DNA of 64,000 nucleotides from Paeniglutamicibacter psychrophenolicus (GTDB lineage: Bacteria > Actinomycetota > Actinomycetes > Actinomycetales > Micrococcaceae): contig NZ_JAGIOE010000001.1 in NCBI RefSeq assembly GCF_017876575.1, forward strand, positions 1,984,001-2,048,000. The letters run 5' to 3'. The notes under the pieces are model-generated. The model saw only the letters and a program-made list of their open reading frames with translations, did no database searches and had not been told where the DNA came from. How positions within the stretch are numbered: the first letter of the stretch is position 1; every line of letters starts with the position of its first letter. The translations under genes and the position numbers were made by a program. Positions 16,409 to 25,807 of the stretch are shown piece after piece.

Positions 16409-17700
16409 GTTTCCTTGCGGTTTCCTCCACGCGGCAGCACAAGCAGCGGGACCGCGGCGAAGGCCGTTATTCCCACCCAGATCCATATGGCGTTCTGCAG
16501 GCCCAGCGCGTCCCCGGCCAGGCCCCCAATGATTCCCAGGACCGGCACCGGCCCCATGGTGAACACCAGCCGGAATCCTTGCTGTCGTCCCATCATCTCG
16601 TCCGGGGTGAACTTGGCCAACAAGCCGTAGGCCGTGGCGTTGTAGGAAACCATCAGCGCGTTGTAAAGAACCGAATGGCACACCACCAAGGCGAGGGCTG
16701 CACCCGGGGCGGACGCGGTCAGGGGGAGAAGGGCAACGGCAAGCGGCAGGCTGAGGATCGACAGTGCCAAGACCCGGTTCTCACCCAGCTTCCTGACGAG
16801 CGCTGGAACTGCAAGGGAGCCGAGCAATCCGCCGACGGCGATGGTGGAGATGACCAGCCCGATGACCTGGGGGCTGAAGCCCAGGACCTTGACGAAATAG
16901 AGGGTCTCCAACGCCGAACCGAATGCGAGGCCCATGTTGGTGATCGCGGATGAGGAAACCAGGGCACGAATGGCTCGGTGCTTGAGGGTGAAGCGCAGAC
17001 CTTCGCCGAAGGACTCCCTGAATCCGACCCTTGGGGCGGGATCTTCCGGGGACGCGACGGACCCGGATTTCTTCCTGAAGCCCCACAACAGGGTTGCTGC
17101 GGCCAGCAGGTTTGCAGCCCCTGCCACGATGAGGGTGAACGGTGCCGACATGACGGCGACAAGTACGCCGGCGAATCCCGGGGAGATGACCCCCACCGAG
17201 GTGTCCACGGTTTCCTTGCGGGCATAAGCGCTGGAAACCAAATCGCGTCCCACGATGCCGGGGATCGCCGATCCGGCACCCATGCCCCACAGCATGCCTG
17301 CCACTCCGACCAGGAACGACACGATCACCAGCTGCTGGTAGGTCAGCACGCCGGCTGACCAGGTCAGCGGCACCGAGAAAATCGCCAACCCGGAGGCCAG
17401 TTGCGCCCAAAACATGGTCTTCACCCGGTTGACGCGGTCGAGCATGATGCCCGCGGGGATGGCCAGAAACAGGAAGGCAACCGACTCGGAGGCGTTGAGG
17501 AATCCGATCTGGGTGGCGTTGGCGCCGAGGGCGTAGATGGCGACGAGGTCGTTGGCAACGTTCAGGATGCCCGAGGCCACGGCGCCAAACGCGATGGACA
17601 GCAGCAACGTCGGGAACCCGGGGCGGTGTCGCAGCAGTTGGACGGGTGCGGCCGCCAGGGGATCGGTGCCGACCGTCTTGTCCACCGTTTCCTCGTCCAC
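16405..17700 (-). CDS. MFS transporter
   Basis: A 431-residue major facilitator with about 12 hydrophobic segments and the motif-A-like loop [11 protein letters not shown] between helices 2 and 3. The closest recognisable group is the enterobactin-exporter-like/macrolide-efflux MFS branch, but the substrate is unknown. The GTG start at 17700 has AGGGA about 5 bp upstream. It lies tail to tail with the XRE gene and is separated from the Lrp regulator by 62 bp on the same strand, so the two could be co-transcribed. Confidence 0.85.
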   Translation of the reverse strand: MDEETVDKTVGTDPLAAAPVQLLRHRPGFPTLLLSIAFGAVASGILNVANDLVAIYALGANATQIGFLNASESVAFLFLAIPAGIMLDRVNRVKTMFWAQLASGLAIFSVPLTWSAGVLTYQQLVIVSFLVGVAGMLWGMGAGSAIPGIVGRDLVSSAYARKETVDTSVGVISPGFAGVLVAVMSAPFTLIVAGAANLLAAATLLWGFRKKSGSVASPEDPAPRVGFRESFGEGLRFTLKHRAIRALVSSSAITNMGLAFGSALETLYFVKVLGFSPQVIGLVISTIAVGGLLGSLAVPALVRKLGENRVLALSILSLPLAVALLPLTASAPGAALALVVCHSVLYNALMVSYNATAYGLLAKFTPDEMMGRQQGFRLVFTMGPVPVLGIIGGLAGDALGLQNAIWIWVGITAFAAVPLLVLPRGGNRKET

Positions 17701-17762
17701 GAAGTCCCTGTTCTCCCGTCCCAGATCAAGCCATTGGGAAGAGTCTATGGGTGCTGCGACAC

Positions 17763-18212
17763 TTAGCGAGTGTCGACATCCTCAAAGACCAGGAACGTCT
17801 GGGTGTCCAGCACGCCGGGCATGGCCTGGATCTGCTCAAAGATCACCCGGCGCAAGTCCACGTTGTCCCTGGCGCGGACCAAGAGGATCACGTCGAAGTT
17901 CCCGCCGACCAGGCCGATGTGGTGGACCTCGGGCATCGCAGCGAGGCGCTCGCGCAGCTCGCGCCAGGAGTGTTGGCGCAATTTCAGGGTGACGTAGGCA
18001 CTGGCCCGCAGGCCGGCGCGGAGCGGATCGATGACCGCGGTGTAGCGCGTGATGACACCCTCGTCCTGGAGCCGGTTGATCCGGGAATAGGCGTGCGCGC
18101 GAGAGACATGGACCTTTTGCGCGACGGTGGTCACCGACTGGCGACCGTCCTTGGTGAGTTCCTCCAGGATCCGTCGATCCACCTCATCGAGCCGAACCGA
18201 GGGAGTCTCCAT
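17763..18212 (-). CDS. Lrp/AsnC family regulator (BkdR-like)
   Basis: A 149-residue Lrp/AsnC regulator: an N-terminal helix-turn-helix (L-D-E-V-D-R-R-I-L-E-E-L at the start, recognition region V-S-R-A-H-A-Y-S-R-I) and a C-terminal RAM effector-binding domain (G-G-N-F-D-V-I-L-L-V region). ATG 18212 has AAGAGG 6 bp upstream; the longer frame to 18248 lacks such a site. It is transcribed divergently from the 2-oxoacid dehydrogenase operon 218 bp away, the classic arrangement for BkdR control by branched-chain amino acids. That role is inference from position. Confidence 0.88.
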   Translation of the reverse strand: METPSVRLDEVDRRILEELTKDGRQSVTTVAQKVHVSRAHAYSRINRLQDEGVITRYTAVIDPLRAGLRASAYVTLKLRQHSWRELRERLAAMPEVHHIGLVGGNFDVILLVRARDNVDLRRVIFEQIQAMPGVLDTQTFLVFEDVDTR

Positions 18213-18429
18213 CAAATGCCTCTTTCCACTTTGTCCAAAAACCGTCATGTAGCGACGGTCACACTTTCAATCTGTCTCCAAGAGTAGCGATCCTATGCGC
18301 ACTTTTCCAGAATATTCCAAGAAGCTGGATACATTTCAGTCCAAATACCCATACTTAAGGCAAGAACTGATGCTTGGGTGGACAAGGCCCAACGCCCGCG
18401 TCCCGCAAAAAACCAGAAAGGCGTGAACC
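18213..18429. promoter_or_regulatory. Divergent promoter region of the Lrp regulator and bkd operon
   Basis: This AT-rich stretch contains an imperfect palindrome around TCCAGAATATTCCA (about 18306-18319) and a TCCAG...CTGGA repeat, plausible Lrp contacts. Individual promoters cannot be assigned with confidence. Confidence 0.4.
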
Positions 18430-19599
18430 GTGACGACCACCGAACCACGCGATGCAATCGAGCAGGTGAGCAGCAAATTCGGGATCACCCCCGAGGACTA
18501 CATGCTCCCGGCGCGCACCGAAATCCACATGCTCGACATCAACGGCAAGCTGCACCCCTCGGGGCAGCAAGGGGCCGAACCCGGCCACGAATACCCGCTG
18601 CCGAGCCCCAAGGCCCTGGTGGACGCCTACGAACAGCTGGTGATCGGCCGCCGCGTCAACGACCAGAATTCCGCCCTGGTGCGCCAGGGCCGCATGGCCG
18701 TCTATCCCTCCAGCCACGGGCAGGAGGCCTGCCAGGTGGCAGCCGCCCTGTGCCTGGGCGAAGACGACTGGATGTTCCCCACCTACCGCGACACCGTCGC
18801 TGTGATGGCCAAGGGCGTGGCACCCATGGAGGTGATGGCCGGGTTCCGCGGGGACTGGCACAGCGGGTACGACCCGAAGCAGTACAAGGTCTCGATCCAA
18901 TCCACGCCGTTGACCACCCAGCTGCTGCACGCGGTGGGCGTGGCCCATGCGGCCAAGCTTCGCGGCGAGGACACCGTGGTGCTGGCCATGTGCGGCGACG
19001 GCGCCACGTCCGAGGGCGACTTCCATGAGGCACTGAACTTCGCGGCGGTCTTCAACCTGCCGGTGATCTTCTTCGTGCAGAACAACCAGTACGCGATCTC
19101 GGTGCCGCTGTCCCAGCAGTCGGTTGCCCCTTCCCTGGCCCACAAGGCCGTTGGCTACGGCATGGCCGGCGAGCGCGTGGACGGCAACGACCTGGTGGCC
19201 CTTTTGGCCGTGCTGGGCCGTGCGGTCCGCCTGGCCCGCGAGGGCAACGGCCCGCTGCTGGTCGAGGCACACACCTACCGGATGCAGGCACACACCAACG
19301 CCGACGACGCCACCCGCTACCGCGAGGATTCCGAGGTCCAGGGCTGGATCGCCAAGGACCCGGTCACCCGCATGCGCACCTACCTGGCCGATGCCGGACT
19401 GCTGCCCCAGGACACCGAAGCGCGGATCACCGCCAACGCCGAGGCCGTCGCCAAGAACCTGCGCGACGGCATGAACTCTGAAAACGTTCCGGACCCGGCC
19501 GACCTGTTCGCCCACGTCTATTCGACACCCACCACCCAGATGGCCGAGCAGGCAGCGATGCTGGCCGATGAACTCGCCCGCGAGGAGGACGCAAAATGA
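18430..19599 (+). CDS. bkdA: Branched-chain 2-oxoacid dehydrogenase E1 alpha subunit
   Basis: A 389-residue E1 alpha subunit of a 2-oxoacid dehydrogenase complex. The thiamine diphosphate motif runs G-D-G-A-T-S-E-G-D-F ... Q-N-N-Q-Y-A-I-S. The phosphorylation-loop region Y-R-M-Q-A-H-T-N-A-D-D is also visible. GTG 18430 has AGAAAGG upstream. It decarboxylates the 2-oxoacid and, with E1 beta, reductively acylates the lipoyl group on E2. Co-occurrence with a divergent Lrp regulator favours branched-chain oxoacids over pyruvate. It overlaps the E1 beta start by 4 bp. Confidence 0.9.
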   Translation: MTTTEPRDAIEQVSSKFGITPEDYMLPARTEIHMLDINGKLHPSGQQGAEPGHEYPLPSPKALVDAYEQLVIGRRVNDQNSALVRQGRMAVYPSSHGQEACQVAAALCLGEDDWMFPTYRDTVAVMAKGVAPMEVMAGFRGDWHSGYDPKQYKVSIQSTPLTTQLLHAVGVAHAAKLRGEDTVVLAMCGDGATSEGDFHEALNFAAVFNLPVIFFVQNNQYAISVPLSQQSVAPSLAHKAVGYGMAGERVDGNDLVALLAVLGRAVRLAREGNGPLLVEAHTYRMQAHTNADDATRYREDSEVQGWIAKDPVTRMRTYLADAGLLPQDTEARITANAEAVAKNLRDGMNSENVPDPADLFAHVYSTPTTQMAEQAAMLADELAREEDAK

Positions 19600-20696
19600 G
19601 CCCCACGGTAACCACTTCTTCGGCGGCCAACGGCAACGTCAGTGCCGCCACCGCCGCTGCAGCGGCACGCACCGCCGACGCCGGCACCCAGCCGGTCACC
19701 TTTGCCAAGGCCCTGAACACCGCGCTGGCCGACTCCATGGCCCTTGAGGAATCGGTCCTGGTCTTCGGCGAGGACGTCGGGGTCCTGGGCGGGGTCTTCC
19801 GCATCACCGACGGACTGACCAAGCGCTTCGGCACCGGACGCTGCTTCGACACCCCGCTGGCCGAATCCGGCATCGTGGGCATGGCCATCGGCATGGCGAT
19901 GAACGGGATGCGCCCGGTCATCGAGATGCAGTTCGACGCATTCGCCTACCCGGCCTTCGAGCAGATCGCCTCGCACGTGGCCAAGATGCACAACCGCACC
20001 AAGGGCAAGATGCCCCTGCCGATGGTCATCCGGATCCCGTATGCCGGCGGCATCGGGGGAGTGGAGCACCACTGCGACTCCTCGGAGTCCTACTACGCCC
20101 ACACCCCGGGGCTGAAGGTCTTCACCCCGGCGACGGTGCGCGACGCGTACCTGATGCTGCGCGAGGCCATCGACTCCCCGGACCCGGTCATCTTCATGGA
20201 ACCCAAGAAACTGTACTGGACCAAGGAGCAGGTGGACCTCGAGGCGCTGCGGCTCTCGCACGAGACCGACGCCGTGCCGCCGACCGAGGGCCGGGCTGCC
20301 ATCGCACGCTCCGGCACCGACGCGACGCTGATCGCCTACGGCCCCTCGGTGTCCACCGCCATGGCCGCGGCCGAGGCGGCAGCCCTGGAGGGCCGCAGCC
20401 TCGAGGTCATCGACGTGCGCACCATCGTCCCGCTGGACGACGCGACGATTTGCGCCTCGGTCCGCAAGACCGGGCGCGCCGTGGTCATTGCCGAGGCCCC
20501 GGGCTTCGCCTCGGTCTCCAGCGAGATCGTCGCCCGGATCCAGGAGCGGTGCTTCCACTCGCTGGCCGCGCCGGTGCTGCGTGTGACCGGGTTCGACACC
20601 CCGTACCCGGCACCGAAACTCGAGAAGTACTACCTGCCGTCCGTCGACCGCATCCTGGATGCCGTGGATGCACTGCAATGGGAGGAAGGGGCATGA
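19596..20696 (+). CDS. bkdB: Branched-chain 2-oxoacid dehydrogenase E1 beta subunit
   Basis: A 366-residue transketolase-like E1 beta subunit. It opens with about 35 Ala/Thr-rich residues before the conserved T-F-A-K-A-L-N-T-A-L. The motifs G-E-D-V-G-V-L-G-G-V-F-R and E-M-Q-F-D-A-F-A-Y-P are diagnostic, and the C-terminal transketolase domain ends R-V-T-G-F-D-T-P-Y-P. ATGA overlaps join it to both neighbours. It acts with E1 alpha in the cytoplasmic complex. The low-complexity N-terminal extension is longer than usual, and an internal start is possible. Confidence 0.92.
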   Translation: MSPTVTTSSAANGNVSAATAAAAARTADAGTQPVTFAKALNTALADSMALEESVLVFGEDVGVLGGVFRITDGLTKRFGTGRCFDTPLAESGIVGMAIGMAMNGMRPVIEMQFDAFAYPAFEQIASHVAKMHNRTKGKMPLPMVIRIPYAGGIGGVEHHCDSSESYYAHTPGLKVFTPATVRDAYLMLREAIDSPDPVIFMEPKKLYWTKEQVDLEALRLSHETDAVPPTEGRAAIARSGTDATLIAYGPSVSTAMAAAEAAALEGRSLEVIDVRTIVPLDDATICASVRKTGRAVVIAEAPGFASVSSEIVARIQERCFHSLAAPVLRVTGFDTPYPAPKLEKYYLPSVDRILDAVDALQWEEGA

Positions 20697-22138
20697 GCGT
20701 GAAAACCTTTTTGTTGCCGGACCTCGGTGAGGGACTGACCGAGGCAGAGCTGGTGAAATGGCTGGTTGCCGTGGGCGACACCATCGTCATCGACCAGCCC
20801 GTCGCGGAGGTCGAAACCGCCAAGTCGATGGTGGAGGTGCCAAGCCCCTACGCCGGAACCGTGCACGAGCTGCACGGGACCGTCGGCGAGATGGTGCTGG
20901 TGGATTCCCCGCTGTTCTCGGTGCTTGAGGAGGGGGCCATGGCCCCGGCAGCGCCCGCCGCGGAACCCAAGGCCAGCATCCCGGAGCGCGAGGTCGCCCA
21001 AAGCTACCGCGAGGAGGAGCGGGCCGGAGCCAAGGCCCCGGCGAGCGAAGGCTCGGGCAACGTGCTGATCGGCTACGGAACCCCGGAGGGTCTCTCGGCC
21101 AAGGCACGCAAGCGCCGCCCGCGCACCGGAGCCGGCACCGCACCTGCCACCGCCATCGGGGTGACCGCCGCTGCCGCGCCGCGCCGCGCACCGCTGGTGA
21201 TCTCCCCGTTGGTGCGCAAGCTGGCCAGGGACCACGGCATCGACATCGCCACGCTCAACGGCAGCGGTGCCGGCGGGCTGGTGCTGCGTTCGGACGTCGA
21301 GGCGGCTGCCACCGCAACGGCAGCGCCGGTGGCACGGACCGCGGCACCGGTCGCCGAACCGGCACGCGTGGCTGTTCCCGCGGCGGCCGCGGCATCCGCA
21401 GTCGAAGGCGGCATCGATGCGCGCTCGGGCCTGGGGATTTCCTCCAGGACCCCGATCAACGGTGTTCGCAAGACCATCGCCCAGGCCATGAGCCGCTCAC
21501 GCAGCGAGATCCCCGAGGCCACGGTGTGGGTGGACGTGGACGCCACCAACCTGTTGCAGATGCGTTCGGCCATGAAATCCACCAACCCGGAAAACACCCC
21601 GGGACTGCTGGCCTTCATTGCGCGCTTCGTGGTTGCCGGGCTGCAAAAATACCCGGCGCTGAACACCCGCATCGAGCACAACGAGCAGGGCGAGGCCGAG
21701 ATCATCGGCTTCGACGGCATCAACCTGGGCATTGCCGCGCAGACCGAACGGGGCCTGATGGTCCCGTCCATCCGCAACGCCCAGCAGCTCAGCGCCCGCG
21801 GGCTCAATGCCGAACTGGCACGGCTGACCGAGGTCACCCGTTCCGGCAAGGCCACGGTCGCGGAGCTCACCAGCGGCACCTTCACCCTGAACAACTACGG
21901 GGTTTTCGGTGTCGACGGGTCCGCGGCGATCATCAACTACCCGGAGGTCGCGATCCTGGGCGTCGGGCGGATCATCGACAAGCCGTGGGTCGTGGGCGGC
22001 GAGCTCGCGGTCCGCAAGGTCACCGAGCTGACGCTGGCCTTCGACCACCGGGTCTGCGACGGCGCCACGGCCGCGGGCTTCCTGCGCTTCGTGGCCGATG
22101 CGATGGAGAACCCGGCCTCGGTGCTGGCGGACCTGTAA
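20693..22138 (+). CDS. bkdC: Dihydrolipoamide acyltransferase (E2) of the 2-oxoacid dehydrogenase
   Basis: A 481-residue E2 core protein. It has one lipoyl domain (about 1-80; lipoyl lysine in E-T-A-K-S-M-V), Ala/Pro linkers, a peripheral-subunit-binding domain (about 165-200; S-P-L-V-R-K-L-A-R-D-H-G-I-D) and a catalytic acyltransferase domain with the active-site motif D-H-R-V-C-D-G near the C-terminus. ATG 20693 overlaps the E1 beta stop. No E3 gene follows, so lipoamide dehydrogenase must be shared from elsewhere. A pyruvate complex cannot be excluded by sequence alone. Confidence 0.93.
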   Translation: MSVKTFLLPDLGEGLTEAELVKWLVAVGDTIVIDQPVAEVETAKSMVEVPSPYAGTVHELHGTVGEMVLVDSPLFSVLEEGAMAPAAPAAEPKASIPEREVAQSYREEERAGAKAPASEGSGNVLIGYGTPEGLSAKARKRRPRTGAGTAPATAIGVTAAAAPRRAPLVISPLVRKLARDHGIDIATLNGSGAGGLVLRSDVEAAATATAAPVARTAAPVAEPARVAVPAAAAASAVEGGIDARSGLGISSRTPINGVRKTIAQAMSRSRSEIPEATVWVDVDATNLLQMRSAMKSTNPENTPGLLAFIARFVVAGLQKYPALNTRIEHNEQGEAEIIGFDGINLGIAAQTERGLMVPSIRNAQQLSARGLNAELARLTEVTRSGKATVAELTSGTFTLNNYGVFGVDGSAAIINYPEVAILGVGRIIDKPWVVGGELAVRKVTELTLAFDHRVCDGATAAGFLRFVADAMENPASVLADL

Positions 22139-22352
22139 CGGTTTTCCGCATCGCGGCCAAGCGGGTGCCCGCGGCGACAGGTTCCTCGCGGACCCTCGCC
22201 GCGGGCATCTGTGCATCCGCCGCCGAAGGGCACAGGGATACCGCCGCTGGTGCGTTGTTCGGGTCGCCATCGCCAACCGCTTTGGCCTCAGGTCTGGATC
22301 AGCTTCCCACCACCCCCTATTGAAAGCGGCGGCGACCAACTATCCTGATGCC

Positions 22353-22553
22353 ATGGAAAAACTACCTGCTGAATACGAGCATTACCTTGTAGGCAAGGAC
22401 GAACTCCACATCGAAACGATCATGCCGATCTTCCGGGAGTCCTTGGCCGAGGGCAAGTACGGGGTTCACATCCGCGGGCTCGGCGGTCATTCCGAACAGG
22501 CCTTCGTTGACGAGACCGTCCCCTTCGGGAAGATCAAGATCACCGTTCCCTAG
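22353..22553 (+). CDS. Small hypothetical protein
   Basis: A 66-residue acidic protein with no signal peptide or membrane segment and no domain I recognise. It opens M-E-K-L-P-A-E-Y-E-H and contains H-I-R-G-L-G-G-H-S-E-Q-A. Codon usage is consistent with real coding, and nothing competes on the other strand except its shadow. No Shine-Dalgarno site is obvious before ATG 22353, so it may be leaderless or start elsewhere. The neighbours (bkdC, metallo-hydrolase) give no functional hint. Confidence 0.5.
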   Translation: MEKLPAEYEHYLVGKDELHIETIMPIFRESLAEGKYGVHIRGLGGHSEQAFVDETVPFGKIKITVP

Positions 22554-22703
22554 CACCTGCCGTTCCACGGTGGTGCAACTCGATTCCCCGGCATGCCCGA
22601 GCGGTCGCCGGGGAATTGGTTTTGCCCGGACTGATTTTCATGCAGAATGTGGATATCGCCAAAACATCGGCATCGCCCGGTACCGAGGAAACGGGGAACC
22701 GCC

Positions 22704-23540
22704 ATGAAGCAACCCTTGGTGCCCAAAGTGGAACAGCTTGCCCCGCATTGCTGGCGGCTGCTCAACCACGGATTTTCCATGAACACCGGCCTGATCGTGG
22801 GCCAGGACCGCGCCGCCGTCATCGACACCGGCTCCGGGCCGCGGGAAGCGGCGGGTCTGTATGCAGCCATCCGCAGGATCACCGACGTCCCCTTGCTTGT
22901 GGTCAACACCCATGCCCATGGAGACCACGTCTTTGGCAACGGCTACTTTGCCGCAAAGGGCGTGGAGAACTTTCACGCCACGGCAGCGGCAATCGAGCAT
23001 CTGCGCCGCAACGGCGAGAGCGAGCGTCAGATGGTGCGCTTCCTGGAACCGGAGATGGCACTGCGCCAGGGAGACCACTCGGGCATCATCGTGCCAGGCA
23101 ACATCGTCGCGGAAACCGGGGGCACGCTGGACCTTGGCGGTGTCACGGTGCAGCTCTTTGGCCTGGGCCCCGGGCACACCAGCGGGGACCTGCTTGTGCG
23201 CTGCGGCAAGGTGTTGTTCGCCGGCGACCTCGTCGAGGAGGGCGGGCCGCCGAACTTCGAGGACTCGGACCCCTACCTCTGGGCGGAGTTGCTGGGCCGG
23301 CTCGTGCGCGAATGCGACGTCGACGTGGTGGTGGTGCCCGGGCACGGAAACCAGGTGGACCTGGAATTCGTGCGCCGGCAGCACCGCGAAATGCTGGCCG
23401 CGATCCTGGAGGGGGAATCCATCGTGCGATCTTGGCCGGCCGGAAGCTTCGACCCCACCGCCCACCAATTGGAAGTGCTGCCCTATGGCCCCGAACAATC
23501 GACGATCTTCCTGCAAAGGCTGAGCGAAACCATGCCATAG
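22704..23540 (+). CDS. MBL-fold metallo-hydrolase
   Basis: A 278-residue metallo-beta-lactamase-fold hydrolase. The metal-binding motif is H-A-H-G-D-H, followed by the downstream histidine in G-P-G-H-T-S-G-D and an aspartate in F-A-G-D-L-V-E-E. A final V-P-G-H-G-N supplies another ligand. ATG 22704 gives a compact protein without the basic leader of the longer frame. The family includes glyoxalase II-like, lactonase and quinolone-type hydrolases; the substrate is not predictable. It is followed 21 bp later by an MFS gene, probably co-transcribed. Confidence 0.88.
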   Translation: MKQPLVPKVEQLAPHCWRLLNHGFSMNTGLIVGQDRAAVIDTGSGPREAAGLYAAIRRITDVPLLVVNTHAHGDHVFGNGYFAAKGVENFHATAAAIEHLRRNGESERQMVRFLEPEMALRQGDHSGIIVPGNIVAETGGTLDLGGVTVQLFGLGPGHTSGDLLVRCGKVLFAGDLVEEGGPPNFEDSDPYLWAELLGRLVRECDVDVVVVPGHGNQVDLEFVRRQHREMLAAILEGESIVRSWPAGSFDPTAHQLEVLPYGPEQSTIFLQRLSETMP

Positions 23541-23561
23541 CCGGTTCAGTAGGATGAACAC

Positions 23562-24761
23562 ATGAGTGAGCAACCTTTCAGCCTGCGCAGGATCGCGGTG
23601 AAAGTGTACTCACCTTCCCTGCTGTACGGCCTGGGGTTGGGAGCGGTCACGCCCATCATCGCCCTGTCCGCCCTGGAACGCGGGGCCAACCTGGCCACGG
23701 CCGCATTGGTCGTCACCTTGGTCGGTGTCGGTTCCCTGGTCTCAAACGTCCCCGCCGCGGTGCTGACCACGAAGGTCGGCGAACGCCTGGCCATGGTTTG
23801 TGCGGCCGGGTGGGCGGCCCTGGGCATGGTGCTTGGCATCGTGCCTTCGAACCTTGGCCTCTTTGCCGTGGGCGTGATGATGCTGGGCATGGCCGGGGCC
23901 GTGTTCAACCTGGCCCGGCAGACCTATCTGGCCGAGGCCGTTCCGCTGGAATTCAGGGCCAGGGCCATGTCGACCCTGGGCGGGGTGATGCGCATCGGGG
24001 TGTTCATCGGGCCCTTCGCCGCCACGCTGGCCATGAAGTGGCTGGGCATCGCCGGCGCCTACTGGGTTGGCATGGTGGCCATGGCCATCGCCACGGTCGT
24101 GTGCCTGGGGATACCGGACCTCGAGACCCGGGCACCGGTGGAAGCGGGCCAAAGCCGCGACGGAGGCTCGATGCTTTCCATCGCCAAGGACCAGTGGCGG
24201 ATCCTGCTGGGGATCGGGTTGGGCATCGTGTGCATCTCCGCGGTGCGTTCCACCCGCCAGGTCGTCCTTCCCCTGTGGGGCGAAAGCATCGGGCTGGACG
24301 CCGCAACGATCTCGCTGGTCTACGGGTTCTCCGGGGCCATCGACATGCTCATTTTCTACCCCGCGGGCAAGGTCATGGACAAGCGCGGTCGGGCCTGGGT
24401 CGCGGTGCCCTGCATGGCGGTGATGTCGCTGGCCCTGTTCCTGCTGCCGCTGACCCACTCCATGCCCACGATGCTGGCCGTGGCCATGGTGCTGGGATTC
24501 GGCAACGGCATCGGTTCGGGAATCGTGATGACCCTGGGCGCCGACTACTCGCCGGTGGCCGGGCGGCCCAAGTTCCTGGGACTGTGGCGGTTGATGTCCG
24601 ACACCGGCGCGATGGCCGGGCCGGTGCTGCTCTCGGTCCTGGTGGCCGTGGCGACGCTGGGCGCCGGGGTGATGGCGATCGGCGGGATCTCGCTGCTGGG
24701 AGCGGGGATCTTCGGTTACTTCATTCCCCGGACCAACCGGCGGCGGATGGGTGCCCCGTAG
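23562..24761 (+). CDS. MFS transporter
   Basis: A 399-residue major facilitator with about 11-12 hydrophobic segments and a loop D-K-R-G-R-A-W-V between helices 8 and 9. ATG 23562 has AGGAT 7 bp upstream. It lies 21 bp after the metallo-hydrolase on the same strand and overlaps the convergent PAP2 gene by 46 bp at its 3' end. The substrate is unknown; a drug/proton antiporter-like role is the family default. Confidence 0.83.
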   Translation: MSEQPFSLRRIAVKVYSPSLLYGLGLGAVTPIIALSALERGANLATAALVVTLVGVGSLVSNVPAAVLTTKVGERLAMVCAAGWAALGMVLGIVPSNLGLFAVGVMMLGMAGAVFNLARQTYLAEAVPLEFRARAMSTLGGVMRIGVFIGPFAATLAMKWLGIAGAYWVGMVAMAIATVVCLGIPDLETRAPVEAGQSRDGGSMLSIAKDQWRILLGIGLGIVCISAVRSTRQVVLPLWGESIGLDAATISLVYGFSGAIDMLIFYPAGKVMDKRGRAWVAVPCMAVMSLALFLLPLTHSMPTMLAVAMVLGFGNGIGSGIVMTLGADYSPVAGRPKFLGLWRLMSDTGAMAGPVLLSVLVAVATLGAGVMAIGGISLLGAGIFGYFIPRTNRRRMGAP

Positions 24762-25645
24762 CGGGCAAAGAGCTCGTGGACGAACCAGCCGGTGACCATG
24801 GCGGTGCCCAGGACCAATGCCAGGCCCACGGCCAGGAAGACGAGCAAGGCGCCATTCTGCACGCTGCCGATCGCCGGGTGGTCCATTGACAGCGCGAGTC
24901 CCAGTGCCGCTGCCGCCGCCACGGCGCCCAACACCGCCAACGCGCGCAAGAGCCGCTCGGGAACAGACCGCGATCCGGCGGCAGTGGTGCGGGGTCCCGG
25001 TCCGCTCCCGTGGGCATGGCGCAGGAACAGGCCGGCCAGCACGCTCCACCAGGCAACCACCAGGTAGGCGGCAATCACGTCGCTGGGACGGTGCCAGCCC
25101 AGCACCAGCGTCGAGGCCCCGGCGACCGCGGCATAGGACCAGCCCAGCAGGGCAACCGGCGGGCGGTGCGCCACGGGGGCGACAATGAAGATCGCGGCCA
25201 TGGCCGCGGCAGCGAAGGTCGTGTGCCCCGAGGGGAACGAATTCATCGAGGCCCCCGAGATGTTCAAATCCGGCCGTACCAACACCACGTGCTTGAGCAG
25301 TTGGGTGGTTCCGGCGGCGCCGAGCAACAGGGCCCCGGCCACCGTGGGGCGCAGGAAATCGCGCCTGCGAACCAGTGCGAAGAGGATGAATCCGCCGGCC
25401 AGAAGCGCCGACGCTGCCGGCATGTGGTCCAAAAAGGCCAGTGCAGGTCCCCGGGTCTTGTCCGCAGCCAGGAACGCCTCGCCGCCCAGCAGTGCCGCCT
25501 CGTCGATCCATTGCCCGAGCTTGGTCCGGACGAAGAATCCGTAGCAGGCCAAAAAGAGGGCAGCCAGCAGCACCAGTGCGCCGTACCAGGGGAGCAGCGC
25601 GCTGCCCTTTGATTGGCTGGGTGGGGTCTTGGAGGAAAAACTCAT
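24716..25645 (-). CDS. PAP2-family membrane phosphatase
   Basis: A 309-residue membrane phosphatase (type 2 phosphatidic acid phosphatase). It has about six to eight hydrophobic segments. Catalytic motifs are K-H-V-V-L-V-R-P (C1), P-S-G-H (C2) and G-W-H-R-P-S-D (C3). ATG 25645 leaves a short cytoplasmic Ser-rich start; the frame extends to 25738 but with unlikely sequence. A C-terminal extension beyond the PAP2 domain carries two to three more hydrophobic helices, longer than the minimal family. Substrates are lipid phosphates or prenyl diphosphates. The 3' end overlaps the convergent MFS gene. Confidence 0.87.
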   Translation of the reverse strand: MSFSSKTPPSQSKGSALLPWYGALVLLAALFLACYGFFVRTKLGQWIDEAALLGGEAFLAADKTRGPALAFLDHMPAASALLAGGFILFALVRRRDFLRPTVAGALLLGAAGTTQLLKHVVLVRPDLNISGASMNSFPSGHTTFAAAAMAAIFIVAPVAHRPPVALLGWSYAAVAGASTLVLGWHRPSDVIAAYLVVAWWSVLAGLFLRHAHGSGPGPRTTAAGSRSVPERLLRALAVLGAVAAAAALGLALSMDHPAIGSVQNGALLVFLAVGLALVLGTAMVTGWFVHELFARYGAPIRRRLVRGMK

Positions 25646-25772
25646 TGCCAACAGGGTTTCACACAATCCTTGCCGGTGGCCCGGAACGTGGGCTTTCTCC
25701 CATGGATCCGCCGAGCCTGAATGCAGGGGCGACGGCAACCTGACGACGGGATTTCGATCTCCGGTAGCCCCT

Positions 25773-25790
25773 TGACAAATTTATTTGTCA
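25773..25790. promoter_or_regulatory. Perfect palindrome over the promoter of the ArsR-type gene
   Basis: TGACAAA-TTTA-TTTGTCA, overlapping a TTGACA -35-like hexamer at 25772-25777 and ending 17 bp before ATG 25808. Autorepression by the downstream regulator is inferred. Confidence 0.55.
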
Positions 25791-25807
25791 GTGAAATTCT
25801 TGGAAGC

